This document shows, piece after piece, positions 53,261-61,452 of a stretch of 64,000 nucleotides of DNA (position 1 is the stretch's first letter; the number at the start of each line of letters is the position of its first letter). Source of the DNA: Murimonas intestini (GTDB lineage Bacteria > Bacillota > Clostridia > Lachnospirales > Lachnospiraceae); contig NZ_JANKBI010000010.1 of assembly GCF_024622195.1 (NCBI RefSeq), forward strand, positions 62,001 to 126,000. The letters run 5' to 3'. A program made the position numbers and the translations under genes. The notes under the pieces were generated by a model. That model saw only the letters and a program-made list of their open reading frames with translations, ran no database searches and was not told the origin of the DNA.

Positions 53261-53285
53261 AACTGTAATTATACATGTTACAGTT
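53261..53285. promoter_or_regulatory. Perfect dyad overlapping the pgl promoter
   Basis: AACTGTAA-N9-TTACAGTT covers the -10 and part of the spacer of the pgl promoter. Likely repressor site for the oxidative pentose phosphate operon; the regulator is not in this window. Confidence 0.7.
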
Positions 53286-53296
53286 GCGTTTGTCAA
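53268..53296 (-). promoter_or_regulatory. Consensus sigma-A promoter for pgl-gnd-zwf
   Basis: Minus strand TTGACA (53296-53291), 17 bases, TATAAT (53273-53268): perfect hexamers and spacing. A second TTGACA lies 18 bases further upstream. The pgl start is about 230 bases downstream, leaving a long leader. Confidence 0.85.
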
Positions 53297-53582
53297 ATCT
53301 TTTATATTTGTCAATAATAATGTGATATAATTCTTATATCCAAAAAGATAAAGCCGGGATAATTCTTATCTTTATAAACTGCAGCGTTTTTAAGCATGGA
53401 GGTGAACGCATGGATACGCATGGTTACTGGGTTTTTGATAAACGGACTATGGGATGAATGGAAGAAAGGTGCCCTATTTGGTGCCCGAAAGAAAATGGTG
53501 TCTTGCAAGAACTGCTAAAGCAATATAAGACTTGATTTGACAGATACACGCTGAATCATTAGAATGGAAAAAGCGGAGTAAA

Positions 53583-53644
53583 TACGCCTTAGGCGGAAAA
53601 GGCGTACTACAGGGTATTTCTATTTGCCTATGGCGAATAGAAAT
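53583..53644. repeat. Pair of hairpins left of the GNAT
   Basis: TACGCCTT/AAGGCGTA (53583-53606, eight-base loop) and ATTTCTATTTGCC/GGCGAATAGAAAT (53616-53644, three-base loop, one T-G pair). The first has the same GCCTT/AAGGC heart as the hairpin right of the GNAT (54325-54350). Confidence 0.6.
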
Positions 53645-53839
53645 TGGCGATGCGACCTCATGGCCGCCGCAATTTAAATTAAAAGCGCCTACCAAATAAA
53701 TAATCCCACAGAGGTTCTGTGTTTATAATAGATACTACAATTATAAAGGAGATGTTCATTATGATGATTAAAAATAGCCGAAACAATACAAACAGGAGGG
53801 TAACTTTGAACTAGCCCTCCAAAGCGATGGAGGAAAATC

Positions 53840-54289
53840 ATGAATAATATTGTATTAAAGAGAATTGATGAGTCAAATTTCATTGATTGTTTCAACTTGA
53901 AATTGGCGGTAGGACAAGAAAAATATGTTTCAAATCCCATTCGTAGTCTGGCACAAGCATATGTATATTATAGCCAGTGTACGCCATTTGGTATATATGT
54001 GGAAGATAAAATGGTTGGATATGTCATGGTTATCTATGATTATGATGAAGAAGTGTATAATATTTGGCACATGATGATAGATAAAGAGTTTCAAGGAAAT
54101 GGGTATGGCAAAGGTGCGTTGAAAGAGGTTCTCCGTTATATTTCTTCGAAACCTTTTGGACAATCACAGACCGTTTTCATTACTTGCAATCCTGAAAACA
54201 CAATAGCATATGGTCTATATCGCCAACTTGGATTTATGGAAACCGGTAGAAGTGACGATGATGAATTGGAGCTTGGTATAACCCTATAA
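53840..54289 (+). CDS. GNAT acetyltransferase (polyamine-acetyltransferase-like)
   Basis: 149 residues: VLKRIDESNFIDCFNLKL, then FGIYVEDKMVGYVMVIYD, IWHMMIDKEFQGNGYGKGAL (acetyl-CoA loop QGNGYG) and NPENTIAYGLYRQLGFMETG. This layout matches spermidine/diamine acetyltransferases such as BltD. GGAGGAAAATC before ATG. The gene is visibly richer in A and T, with different codon choice, than its neighbours, and it sits alone between hairpins and scraps, which points to recent transfer. Confidence 0.88.
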   Translation: MNNIVLKRIDESNFIDCFNLKLAVGQEKYVSNPIRSLAQAYVYYSQCTPFGIYVEDKMVGYVMVIYDYDEEVYNIWHMMIDKEFQGNGYGKGALKEVLRYISSKPFGQSQTVFITCNPENTIAYGLYRQLGFMETGRSDDDELELGITL

Positions 54290-54710
54290 AACATCTATTC
54301 TTCCTGTTATGAGCCTTTTGCGTAGTGCGCCTTCTTGGTATAAGGCGCACCACGCTATCTGGTTGTTTTCAATAGTGGCAAGCAGTGTATGAGTGTACAC
54401 ACTCATGCAAAACGCTTGTTGTGGGTACACACCCTCAATTCTGACGACTAGACCATCCGGAATGGAGCGTATGATCCTGTTTTTGAGGTTAGGAAATACT
54501 GAGGGCGACTATACGAGCAACCTCCAAAATGGGCTTCTATCGTTCCATGTGTACCGGCTGGAAAAGAAAGTTTGTGGTGCCGCAAATGGTGCCCAACTTG
54601 TACAAATATCTTGTAAGAGGATTTGAAGACTTGGCGAACATTTATCTGCTGAAGCAATGCCCCTTCTTTAGTCACTGTTCATGTGTTACCAGGCTGCGCA
54701 GGGCTTTTTC
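54290..54710. other. Gene-poor region right of the lone GNAT
   Basis: 421 bases with three dyads and a short open scrap ending GAQLVQISCKRI. The dyads are the terminator-like hairpin 54325-54350, the perfect palindrome ATGAGTGT-AC-ACACTCAT (54389-54406) and GGGT-ACAC-ACCC further right. No intact gene recognised. Confidence 0.5.
54325..54350 (+). terminator. Hairpin downstream of the lone GNAT
   Basis: GTGCGCCTT-N8-AAGGCGCAC, extended by CGT/ACG across one mismatch. No long T-run follows, so it may be a structural element rather than a simple terminator. Confidence 0.5.
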
Positions 54711-55511
54711 TCACCCTTTCTCTCCCAGCCAGGCAAGCGCCGGTTCCAGGTGTTTCTGCCAGTATGCCCAGTCATGTGTCCCTTCCCCTTCCTCATACCT
54801 GTGGGGGATATTCTGCTCTTCCATAAATTCATGGAGCCGCCTGTTAGGCTCGATCAGAAAATCATCCTTACCGCAGCATTGGTAGATATCAGGTATCTGC
54901 TTTCCCTGCGCCCTCAGCATCTCCATGCACCAGCGCGGGTCCTTATCTGATTTCCGCAGTTTTCGTGGATCCCCGTATACCCTGCGCTGATATTTCTCGT
55001 CTGATACCTCATCCGCTTTGTACTCTCTGGCGTCTGCCAGGGTTATTTCAATAAATGCCCCTGAGAAGCTGATGATTTTTGAAAAAGTGTCCGCATATCT
55101 GAGTCCGTTAACCATAGCTCCATAGCCGCCCATAGACAGACCACCGATATAAGTATCCTCCCTCTTGTCTGAAAGATGGAATAAGCTTCTGGTAAACTCT
55201 ACAAGCTCACTGCCCACATACCTGCTGTACAGCTCGCTTTTATCTTCATCATCCAGATAAAAAGAATTCTCACCTGAAGGAAAAATTATTGCCAGATCAT
55301 ATATCCTGCACAATTCAAATAAATTCGAAAAGACAAGATAATCATTGGCATCTCCTGAGTACCCATGCAGCATATATAAGGTCCTAAAAGGCTCTTTCCT
55401 ATACTCCGGCTCCTGACCGGGCATAAAATTGATCTCATTTGGAATCAGGGCATTGATGCTCACTGATCTTCTCAGACTGCATGACGGAAATGTGATGTTT
55501 AATAATGCCAT
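54711..55511 (-). CDS. Esterase (EstA / tributyrin-esterase-like alpha/beta hydrolase)
   Basis: 266 residues. The start LLNITFPSCSLRRSVSINAL is followed by the oxyanion-side TLYMLHGYSGDANDYL, nucleophile elbow GLSMGGYGAM (Ser), YQCCGKDDFLIEPN (Asp) and EGTHDWAYW (His): a complete catalytic triad of the esterase D/tributyrin esterase group. No signal peptide. Probably removes acetyl or other acyl groups from imported carbohydrates, as it is the last gene of a sugar-importer operon. AGAAGGAGAAAAAA before ATG, 24 bases after the NIF3 gene. Confidence 0.88.
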   Translation of the reverse strand: MALLNITFPSCSLRRSVSINALIPNEINFMPGQEPEYRKEPFRTLYMLHGYSGDANDYLVFSNLFELCRIYDLAIIFPSGENSFYLDDEDKSELYSRYVGSELVEFTRSLFHLSDKREDTYIGGLSMGGYGAMVNGLRYADTFSKIISFSGAFIEITLADAREYKADEVSDEKYQRRVYGDPRKLRKSDKDPRWCMEMLRAQGKQIPDIYQCCGKDDFLIEPNRRLHEFMEEQNIPHRYEEGEGTHDWAYWQKHLEPALAWLGEKG

Positions 55512-55535
55512 TTTTTTCTCCTTCTGCTGCCTTGT

Positions 55536-56369
55536 TTATAAATACTCAAAAGGCTCCTTTGCATCGATAAATACTACTTTAGTTCCATCCAGAGCCGGCT
55601 CCAGCCACTCTCCCAGATACTTCATGCCCGGCTCTTCGCTGCGCTCATGTCCCAGCACCAGCATTCCTTTATTGAACCCCAGCTGCATGGCATCCCTGAT
55701 GTAGGCAGGCAATGTCCACTCTGTAATATCCCCGCAGATCACCAGATCCAGGTTCATCTGCCGCATAAGGATCATAGGCATCTCTTCTGTGCCAAGCCCC
55801 AGACTTCCGCCGCCCACCAGGACGCCGATACGCCTCACTGCCATTTCCGGATCTCCGATTATCTGAATCACGTCCATCTCCATTTTTTCCTTAAAGAACT
55901 CACACAGCTCTCTTAAAGAGGCGGGCGGTATTTCGTAGCAGCCTCCGAATTTACATAAAGGATCATCCACTCCCTGATACGGGATACGGTATTGTCCCCA
56001 TCCTGTCTCCTTCTCAAAGCCCCGGTAGATGCCGTCCTCACTGCACATGTGCATGTGGTCATGGAAACGCCAGATCGCTATGTGATTTTCTTCGATGAGT
56101 TTTCTCTTTTCCAGATAGATCTCATCCTCTTCCACCCAGCCTGTATCATCTTTTCCTGTAAACCAGGTAGGCTCATGAGTTATGATCATATTTGCCCCCG
56201 CCTCTATTGCCTCTTTGATCACATCCACAGTAGCCATGAATGTAGAAGCCACTTTTGTGACCTCCATCTCCCCATCCCCAATCATCAGATGGTCGCAGGT
56301 CTTCTCATGCGGAATAGGAGTAAGGCCTGTCTTTTCTATGACTCTTTCAATCACTTCTCTTACTTTCAT
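55536..56369 (-). CDS. NIF3/DUF34-family metal protein
   Basis: 277 residues. Metal-binding signatures: ITHEPTWFTG (His), RFHDHMH (Asp/His) and GHERSEEPG (His, Glu), the pattern of the NIF3-like dinuclear-metal family sometimes labelled GTP cyclohydrolase type 2. True function of the family is unsettled. Most members are housekeeping genes beside RNA or cell-division genes. Here it is inside a sugar-importer operon, which suggests a specialised hydrolase acting on the imported compound. GGAGGAAAAAAATAAT before ATG. Confidence 0.85.
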   Translation of the reverse strand: MKVREVIERVIEKTGLTPIPHEKTCDHLMIGDGEMEVTKVASTFMATVDVIKEAIEAGANMIITHEPTWFTGKDDTGWVEEDEIYLEKRKLIEENHIAIWRFHDHMHMCSEDGIYRGFEKETGWGQYRIPYQGVDDPLCKFGGCYEIPPASLRELCEFFKEKMEMDVIQIIGDPEMAVRRIGVLVGGGSLGLGTEEMPMILMRQMNLDLVICGDITEWTLPAYIRDAMQLGFNKGMLVLGHERSEEPGMKYLGEWLEPALDGTKVVFIDAKEPFEYL

Positions 56370-56392
56370 ATTATTTTTTTCCTCCAGATTAA

Positions 56393-57289
56393 TTATCCTT
56401 TTACTGCTCCGACAACTACTCCCTTTATAAAATACTTCTGCACAAACGGATAGATGATCAGAATCGGAAGTATTCCTATCACAGCCAGGGCCATCCTGAC
56501 CGCCGTGCCCGGCAGTTCTACCGCATTTGTGCCCAGCATGGCTGCATTGCTGCTGGATTTCAGGAATTGTATATTATTCATGATCTTGATCAGCAGATTC
56601 TGGATACCGTAAAATTTAGAATCTGTTATGTAATATAAACCGTTTGTCCAGTCATTCCAGTAGCAGAGTGCGGTAAATAAGCTTATTGTGGCTACAGTGG
56701 GAACCGCAAGAGGAAGCATGATCTTCCTGAATATAGTCAGCTCAGAAGCCCCGTCAATCTTTGCCGATTCAATCAGGGAATCTGGCACACTGTTTGTAAA
56801 ATAATTTCTGACCAGAAATACATTAAAAGCTGTCACTACATAATTGGGGAGCATTAATGCCCATATCGTATTCTTGATGTGGAAAATATTGCTCCACATA
56901 ATATAAGAAGAAACCACGCCTCCGTTAAAAAGCATTGTAAAAAATACAAAGAAAGACAGCTGGTTCCTGTAGCGGAAGTTTTTTCTGGACATGGGATATG
57001 CCAGCATAGTGGTGAGGAGCACGCTGATGCAGGTTCCGCCGACTGTAACAAAGATAGAGACCCCGTATGCTCTGGCAATCATAGCTCCCTGCTTCAGCAT
57101 ATAGTAATAGGCGTCCAGGCTCAGCTTCCCGGGCAGATACGAATAGCCCTCCGCGATCAGGGTATGTTCATCAGTAAAGGAAGCGATCACGATCAGCACA
57201 ATCGGCATAAGAACCAGAAAGGCCAGTACTGCCAGTATGATTGATGCAATGATGCGAAACCTTTTTTCATCTGTCATTTTTTTTATCAT
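56393..57289 (-). CDS. ABC transporter permease (LplC/YtcP-type)
   Basis: 298 residues, six spans. Coupling loop ESAKIDGASELTIFRKIMLP and C terminus YFIKGVVVGAVKG, typical of the LplC branch of CUT1 permeases that move oligosaccharides such as rhamnogalacturonan fragments. TAGGAGGCAGAT before ATG, overlapping the gap after the LplB-type gene by only nine bases. Confidence 0.93.
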   Translation of the reverse strand: MIKKMTDEKRFRIIASIILAVLAFLVLMPIVLIVIASFTDEHTLIAEGYSYLPGKLSLDAYYYMLKQGAMIARAYGVSIFVTVGGTCISVLLTTMLAYPMSRKNFRYRNQLSFFVFFTMLFNGGVVSSYIMWSNIFHIKNTIWALMLPNYVVTAFNVFLVRNYFTNSVPDSLIESAKIDGASELTIFRKIMLPLAVPTVATISLFTALCYWNDWTNGLYYITDSKFYGIQNLLIKIMNNIQFLKSSSNAAMLGTNAVELPGTAVRMALAVIGILPILIIYPFVQKYFIKGVVVGAVKG

Positions 57290-57298
57290 ATCTGCCTC

Positions 57299-58231
57299 CT
57301 AGAACAATGCATTTTCGGAATCAACCTTCCGGACAACTGCGTTTGCCGCCACAACTACTATGAATCCTACAACAGACTGGTACAGAGCCGCTGCCGCGGA
57401 CATTCCCACATCATTTAATTCCATAAGCCCCCGGTATACATATGTGTCTATTGTCTGTGTCGTGCTGTATAAAGCTCCTGAGTTCATCGGCACCTGGTAG
57501 AACAGCCCAAAATCCGAGAAGAATATCCTGCCCACTGACATAAGAGTAAGCATGATGACTGTAGGTTTCAGCAACGGCACTGTAATACTGAAAATCTGGC
57601 GCAGCTTTGACGCCCCGTCCAGCCTGGCCGCCTCAAATATACCTTTGTCAATCCCGGCTATGCTGGCCATATAAATGATCGAGCTGTAGCCCATGTTTTT
57701 CCACAGATAGACAAGGATCAGTATGAACGGCCATTTGGAGCTTTCTGTATACCAGGCCACACCCTCTTTGCCCAGGCTGCTCAGGACAGTGTTATTGATA
57801 AATCCTGTTTCCGGATTTAAAAAAGCATATCCTATGTAGGCGATCACCACCCATGAGAGGAGGTTGGGCAGCAGCAGGGCGGACTGAAAGAATTTCGCCC
57901 TGAAAAGCTTGCCCACCTCATTCATGAGGATAGCAACCGCAATGGCAAAGACTGTGCCGATGACGATAAATGCCAGGTTATAGAGAATTGTGTTTCTCGT
58001 CATGATCCACGCATTCTCAGTGGCAAACAGAAATTTAAAGTTGTCCAGTCCGCACCAGTCGCTTCCGAAGATCCCTTTGAAAAAATTATAATCCTTGAAG
58101 GCCAGAAATACGCCAAACATAGGCAGATAATTATTCACCAGGATATACAGTATTGCCGGAAGAGCTATCACCAGCAGAGGGACTGACTTTCTGAAGCTCT
58201 GCTTCTTTTGCTTTGCAGCTGCTTTTACCAT
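57299..58231 (-). CDS. ABC transporter permease (LplB/YteP-type)
   Basis: 310 residues, six spans. The N-terminal block NYLPMFGVFLAFKDYNFFKG is a hallmark of LplB/YteP permeases. Coupling loop EAARLDGASKLRQIFSITVP. ATG 58231 follows GGAGGAAATT; a start at 58243 lies before that site and is not favoured. Twenty-three bases after the binding-protein gene. Confidence 0.93.
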   Translation of the reverse strand: MVKAAAKQKKQSFRKSVPLLVIALPAILYILVNNYLPMFGVFLAFKDYNFFKGIFGSDWCGLDNFKFLFATENAWIMTRNTILYNLAFIVIGTVFAIAVAILMNEVGKLFRAKFFQSALLLPNLLSWVVIAYIGYAFLNPETGFINNTVLSSLGKEGVAWYTESSKWPFILILVYLWKNMGYSSIIYMASIAGIDKGIFEAARLDGASKLRQIFSITVPLLKPTVIMLTLMSVGRIFFSDFGLFYQVPMNSGALYSTTQTIDTYVYRGLMELNDVGMSAAAALYQSVVGFIVVVAANAVVRKVDSENALF

Positions 58232-58254
58232 AATTTCCTCCAATCGCCTGCCGC

Positions 58255-59760
58255 TTATTTATTCTCCGCCATCCATGTATCCAGCTGCTCCTGCTTTGCA
58301 GATACAATAGAACCCATTCCTGCGCTGTTTAAGGCATCAATAAATTTAGGCAGTTCTGTCTCAGGATCTACACTGCCGCACTGAAGGCCCGGCAGATACT
58401 GGGATACCACATTTGCCACAGCTGTATATTCTGTCTTCACACTGCTGGAGTTAAAGCTGAAACCCATGGCGTTAGAAGTCTTTGCAGCTTTGTTCTGCTC
58501 AAGCTCCCAGTCAAGTGACTCTTTATTCGTGCCTGCCATAGGATACATGATGAAGAAATTACCCAGCACGCCGCAGCTTAACTGTGCAGTATAAGGAACT
58601 GTTGACGCATCCTGTCCTTCCGGATAGCTGACAAAATCTTCTGCGTCTTTTACATAGTCCCTGCCTTCTATACCGTAAATAATAAGATTTACTACCTCTT
58701 TATCAGTAAATGTAAGATTCAGGAACTTAAGGGCTGCTTCAGGCACCTTGCTTGTTGAAGAGATCATCCATGTAAGGGCATTGACAGAAGAAGTATCCAG
58801 ATATGCCTCACCAATAATCTTGGCGCCTAATTCAAAGTTTCCGCACTGGGCTTCCAGGGAAGCGGCAGTATCTGCTTCGGGATAGCTGTAAGCCGCCACA
58901 TAACAGAAGGAATTATCTGCTGACATCAATTCGGCTGCTGCCGCCGTAGTAGTTGCCGCATCTTTCATGATCAGCCCTTCATTGTACCATGTCCTTGTAA
59001 GGCTGCAGAGTTCTTTAAACCTGTCTGTTGAATAGAAATCCACTACCTCTGTGCTTTCGCCCATGAGCACACCCTTGGGTGAAGTATAGTCATCTGACAG
59101 AAAATCCACATCCCCTGCTGCCTGCATGATCCCTGTCTCTCCAGAATTGACAGGTACAAGCGGCGTAATGTCAGGATAAGCTTCTTTCACTTTTCTCAGG
59201 ACATCTGTCAGGTCTTCTATCGAATTCACCTTTGACATGTCAATCCCCAGTTCATCTACATATTTCTGCTTGTAAACCACCATTGGCGTAAGAGCTACAG
59301 GCTTGTATGTAGGAAAACCGTAGACAGCCCCCTCCTTTGTGGTCGTCTTCATCCATTCCTCCCCGATAAGATCACGTGTCTCCGGTGCATATGTATCCAC
59401 AAGATCTGTAATATCTGCCGCCATTCCCGTGGAAACACAGTTGTTAAAGTCTCCCAGGGACATGAAGCAGTCCACCGCTTCCCCGCCCTGCAGTGCCAGA
59501 GTCACCTGCTGGGTATATTCTGCAATGTTCAGAGGCATCAGGTCCACTTCCACATTTATTTTCTCCCTGGTGATCTCATTGATGGCTTCTTCCACAGAAG
59601 CTATGCTCTCTTCTGTGGGGATGTTATTAAAGGACGGAAAAGCATATACCACTTTTTCATAATCTCCCTCTGCATGTACCTCAGCTGCCGGCACACTGCC
59701 GCATATCCCTGTCATCAAAACCGCTGCCATAAAATAAGATACTACTTTCTTTCCTTTCAT
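58255..59760 (-). CDS. ABC transporter substrate-binding protein (LplA-type partner)
   Basis: 501 residues with a signal sequence (VVSYFMAAVLMTGICGSVPA, then AEVHAEG); no convincing lipobox. Core: VYAFPSFNNIPTEESIASVE, LMPLNIAEYTQQVTLALQGG, DCFMSLGDF, SGETGIMQAAGDVDFL, LDWELEQNKAAKTSNAMGFS. Its size and the pattern LTWMISSTSKVPEAALKFLN fit binding proteins that pair with LplB/LplC permeases. First gene of the operon. AAAAGGAGCGTAAAGCG before ATG. Confidence 0.9.
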   Translation of the reverse strand: MKGKKVVSYFMAAVLMTGICGSVPAAEVHAEGDYEKVVYAFPSFNNIPTEESIASVEEAINEITREKINVEVDLMPLNIAEYTQQVTLALQGGEAVDCFMSLGDFNNCVSTGMAADITDLVDTYAPETRDLIGEEWMKTTTKEGAVYGFPTYKPVALTPMVVYKQKYVDELGIDMSKVNSIEDLTDVLRKVKEAYPDITPLVPVNSGETGIMQAAGDVDFLSDDYTSPKGVLMGESTEVVDFYSTDRFKELCSLTRTWYNEGLIMKDAATTTAAAAELMSADNSFCYVAAYSYPEADTAASLEAQCGNFELGAKIIGEAYLDTSSVNALTWMISSTSKVPEAALKFLNLTFTDKEVVNLIIYGIEGRDYVKDAEDFVSYPEGQDASTVPYTAQLSCGVLGNFFIMYPMAGTNKESLDWELEQNKAAKTSNAMGFSFNSSSVKTEYTAVANVVSQYLPGLQCGSVDPETELPKFIDALNSAGMGSIVSAKQEQLDTWMAENK

Positions 59761-59800
59761 CGCTTTACGCTCCTTTTCTTTTGATATTACCAGTATAAAG

Positions 59801-59838
59801 AAAAAACACCCTTCTTTCTTTTAAAATTAAGGGGTGTT
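59801..59838 (-). terminator. Terminator of the kinase-regulator operon
   Basis: AACACCC (59805-59811) pairs with GGGTGTT (59832-59838), with TT/AA inside and one bulge. On the minus strand it is followed by TTTTTTCTTTATAC. It lies between the response-regulator stop and the binding-protein start. Confidence 0.75.
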
Positions 59839-59847
59839 CTTTCATTT

Positions 59848-61452
59848 TTAAGAGTTTAGATGTATCTGCTGCTGGTTTGTCTTATATTCTTTTGGCGTGA
59901 TTCCCGTATATTTTTTAAATAATGTAGAGAAATAGGAAAAGTTATCAAAGCCCACCATTCCCGCCACATCGCTGATCCTGATATCTTCCCTTGCCAGCAG
60001 TTCTTTTGCCTTTTCGATCCTGACCTCTATGACTGCATTTTTGATACTCACACCTGTCTTTTTCTTGTACAGCTTTGCCAGGTATTCTGGTGTCAGAAAA
60101 AATACTTTCGCGATTTCATTCCTGCTGATATCCTCCGCATAGTGTCCCCTGATATACTCCTCGATCCGGCCTATAATAGTAGCTGACTTTTTCACCTCAT
60201 CTTCATATGAAAAAGTACGTTCCAAAAGATAATTCGCCCAGCGTATCATATCTACAGACGACTGGGTGGCCCGCTCCAGCAGCTTTACAGATATCTCATC
60301 GTGAAACAGTTTGGCAGCCTGTATCCCGTTCTGAAGGAGATAGGCATAGTCCATCTGCAGCAGTTCCTGCTTTATCAAAAAGAGGGCATGTTCATTTAGT
60401 ACTCTGTTTCTCTCCTTTTCAGAGAGCACATCCTTTAGATATCCCAGTATCCGCCTCCGGTCGTGCTCCTTCAGCCACATGTCCAGGTCTTTTAAGTCCA
60501 GCGCAGTATCGCTCTCCGCCACCTTCTCCACGGCCTCCTCCTCTGTGAATACCTTTCTGTAAAATGCTACATTCTCAGAAATACAGCGGCCCAGACGTTC
60601 TTTTGTTTCTGCGAGAGCTTCAGCCTGTACTGGACTGCTGATGCAGCAGGTGACGGGAACGTGGATATATGCCTCACATTTTTCAATGAGGTCCTCACAC
60701 CGCCCGCGCATGTCTTCTTCACTCTCACCGCCGCATACAGTGACAAACAGCTTGCCCTTTCCATCCTGATAATACAGAGTATGACGGTTCTCAATTTCTC
60801 CCAGCAGCACCTCGGAACAGAGGCCCAGCAGAAAAAATTCCAGAAGGTTTCTTCCCATCTGCTCTTCTGCCTGCTCATAGTTCACCACTCTGGAGATGAC
60901 AAGCCGGAAGCAGCCCTCCGGGTCAATGATAAGCTGACGTCCTGCAATCTCTCTTCTGATTTTCTCTCTGTCCCACATAGCATAGCCGCCCAGCAGTTCA
61001 TTGAAAAAAGAGAGGTAATTCTTCTTTTCATTGCTTGAGAGCCATTCTCCCCGTTTGCTGCTCTGCTTCAGGGCCTGCTTATCCCGGGCCCTGTGAATGA
61101 CCTTCAGAAGCACCGTCTCCATCACTGCAGGATTAAAAGGCTTTGTCAGGTATTCCGCCGCATCCAGCCTGAGCGCCCTGCTCGCATAGGAAAAATCCTC
61201 ATGGCAGGTCAGCAGGAGAAATTCACTGTCTTTCCCGTTCTCCCTCATCCATTCCAGCAGCTCCAGCCCTGAACCCTGGGGCATTTCAATATCGCTTATG
61301 ACAATATCCATCACTGCAGACTCCAGAACTGCTTTAGCCTGATGGATGTTGTAGGCCTTTTCAACCTGTTGGATGCCCAGACGTTCCCAGTCTACAGAGT
61401 CGCATATCATATCTACAGTCGCTGTATCATCATCTACTATCAGTGCCTTCAT
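59848..61452 (-). CDS. AraC-type response regulator
   Basis: 534 residues. Receiver: ALIVDDDT (D7-D9), VISDIEMPQ (D54), YLTKPF. Central linker ~130-420. C-terminal AraC HTH pair: YIRGHYAEDISRNEIAKVFF, YLAKLYKKKTGVSIKNAVIE, ISDVAGMVGFDNFSYFSTLF, KYTGITPKEYK. ATG 61452 after GGGGAGGAACGT; it overlaps the kinase gene by 23 bases. Unlike the other two systems here, it reads in the same direction as the importer it probably controls. Confidence 0.93.
   Translation of the reverse strand: MKALIVDDDTATVDMICDSVDWERLGIQQVEKAYNIHQAKAVLESAVMDIVISDIEMPQGSGLELLEWMRENGKDSEFLLLTCHEDFSYASRALRLDAAEYLTKPFNPAVMETVLLKVIHRARDKQALKQSSKRGEWLSSNEKKNYLSFFNELLGGYAMWDREKIRREIAGRQLIIDPEGCFRLVISRVVNYEQAEEQMGRNLLEFFLLGLCSEVLLGEIENRHTLYYQDGKGKLFVTVCGGESEEDMRGRCEDLIEKCEAYIHVPVTCCISSPVQAEALAETKERLGRCISENVAFYRKVFTEEEAVEKVAESDTALDLKDLDMWLKEHDRRRILGYLKDVLSEKERNRVLNEHALFLIKQELLQMDYAYLLQNGIQAAKLFHDEISVKLLERATQSSVDMIRWANYLLERTFSYEDEVKKSATIIGRIEEYIRGHYAEDISRNEIAKVFFLTPEYLAKLYKKKTGVSIKNAVIEVRIEKAKELLAREDIRISDVAGMVGFDNFSYFSTLFKKYTGITPKEYKTNQQQIHLNS

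Larger units (their letters stand above)
53040..53839. other. Gene-poor region upstream of pgl and the lone GNAT
   Basis: 800 bases. The left part holds the pgl promoter and dyad. From about 53400 to 53700 it has short open scraps, one ending GARKKMVSCKNC before a stop, and two hairpins: TACGCCTT-N8-AAGGCGTA (53583-53606) and a 13-bp stem at 53616-53644. No intact gene is recognised. The scrap resembles one on the other side of the GNAT (54577-54624) and suggests a decayed mobile element. Confidence 0.55.

Noticed and set aside
54448..54675. 75-codon minus-strand frame that could be a transposase tail
   Set aside because: I could not match it to a named transposase family; kept only as part of the decayed patch.
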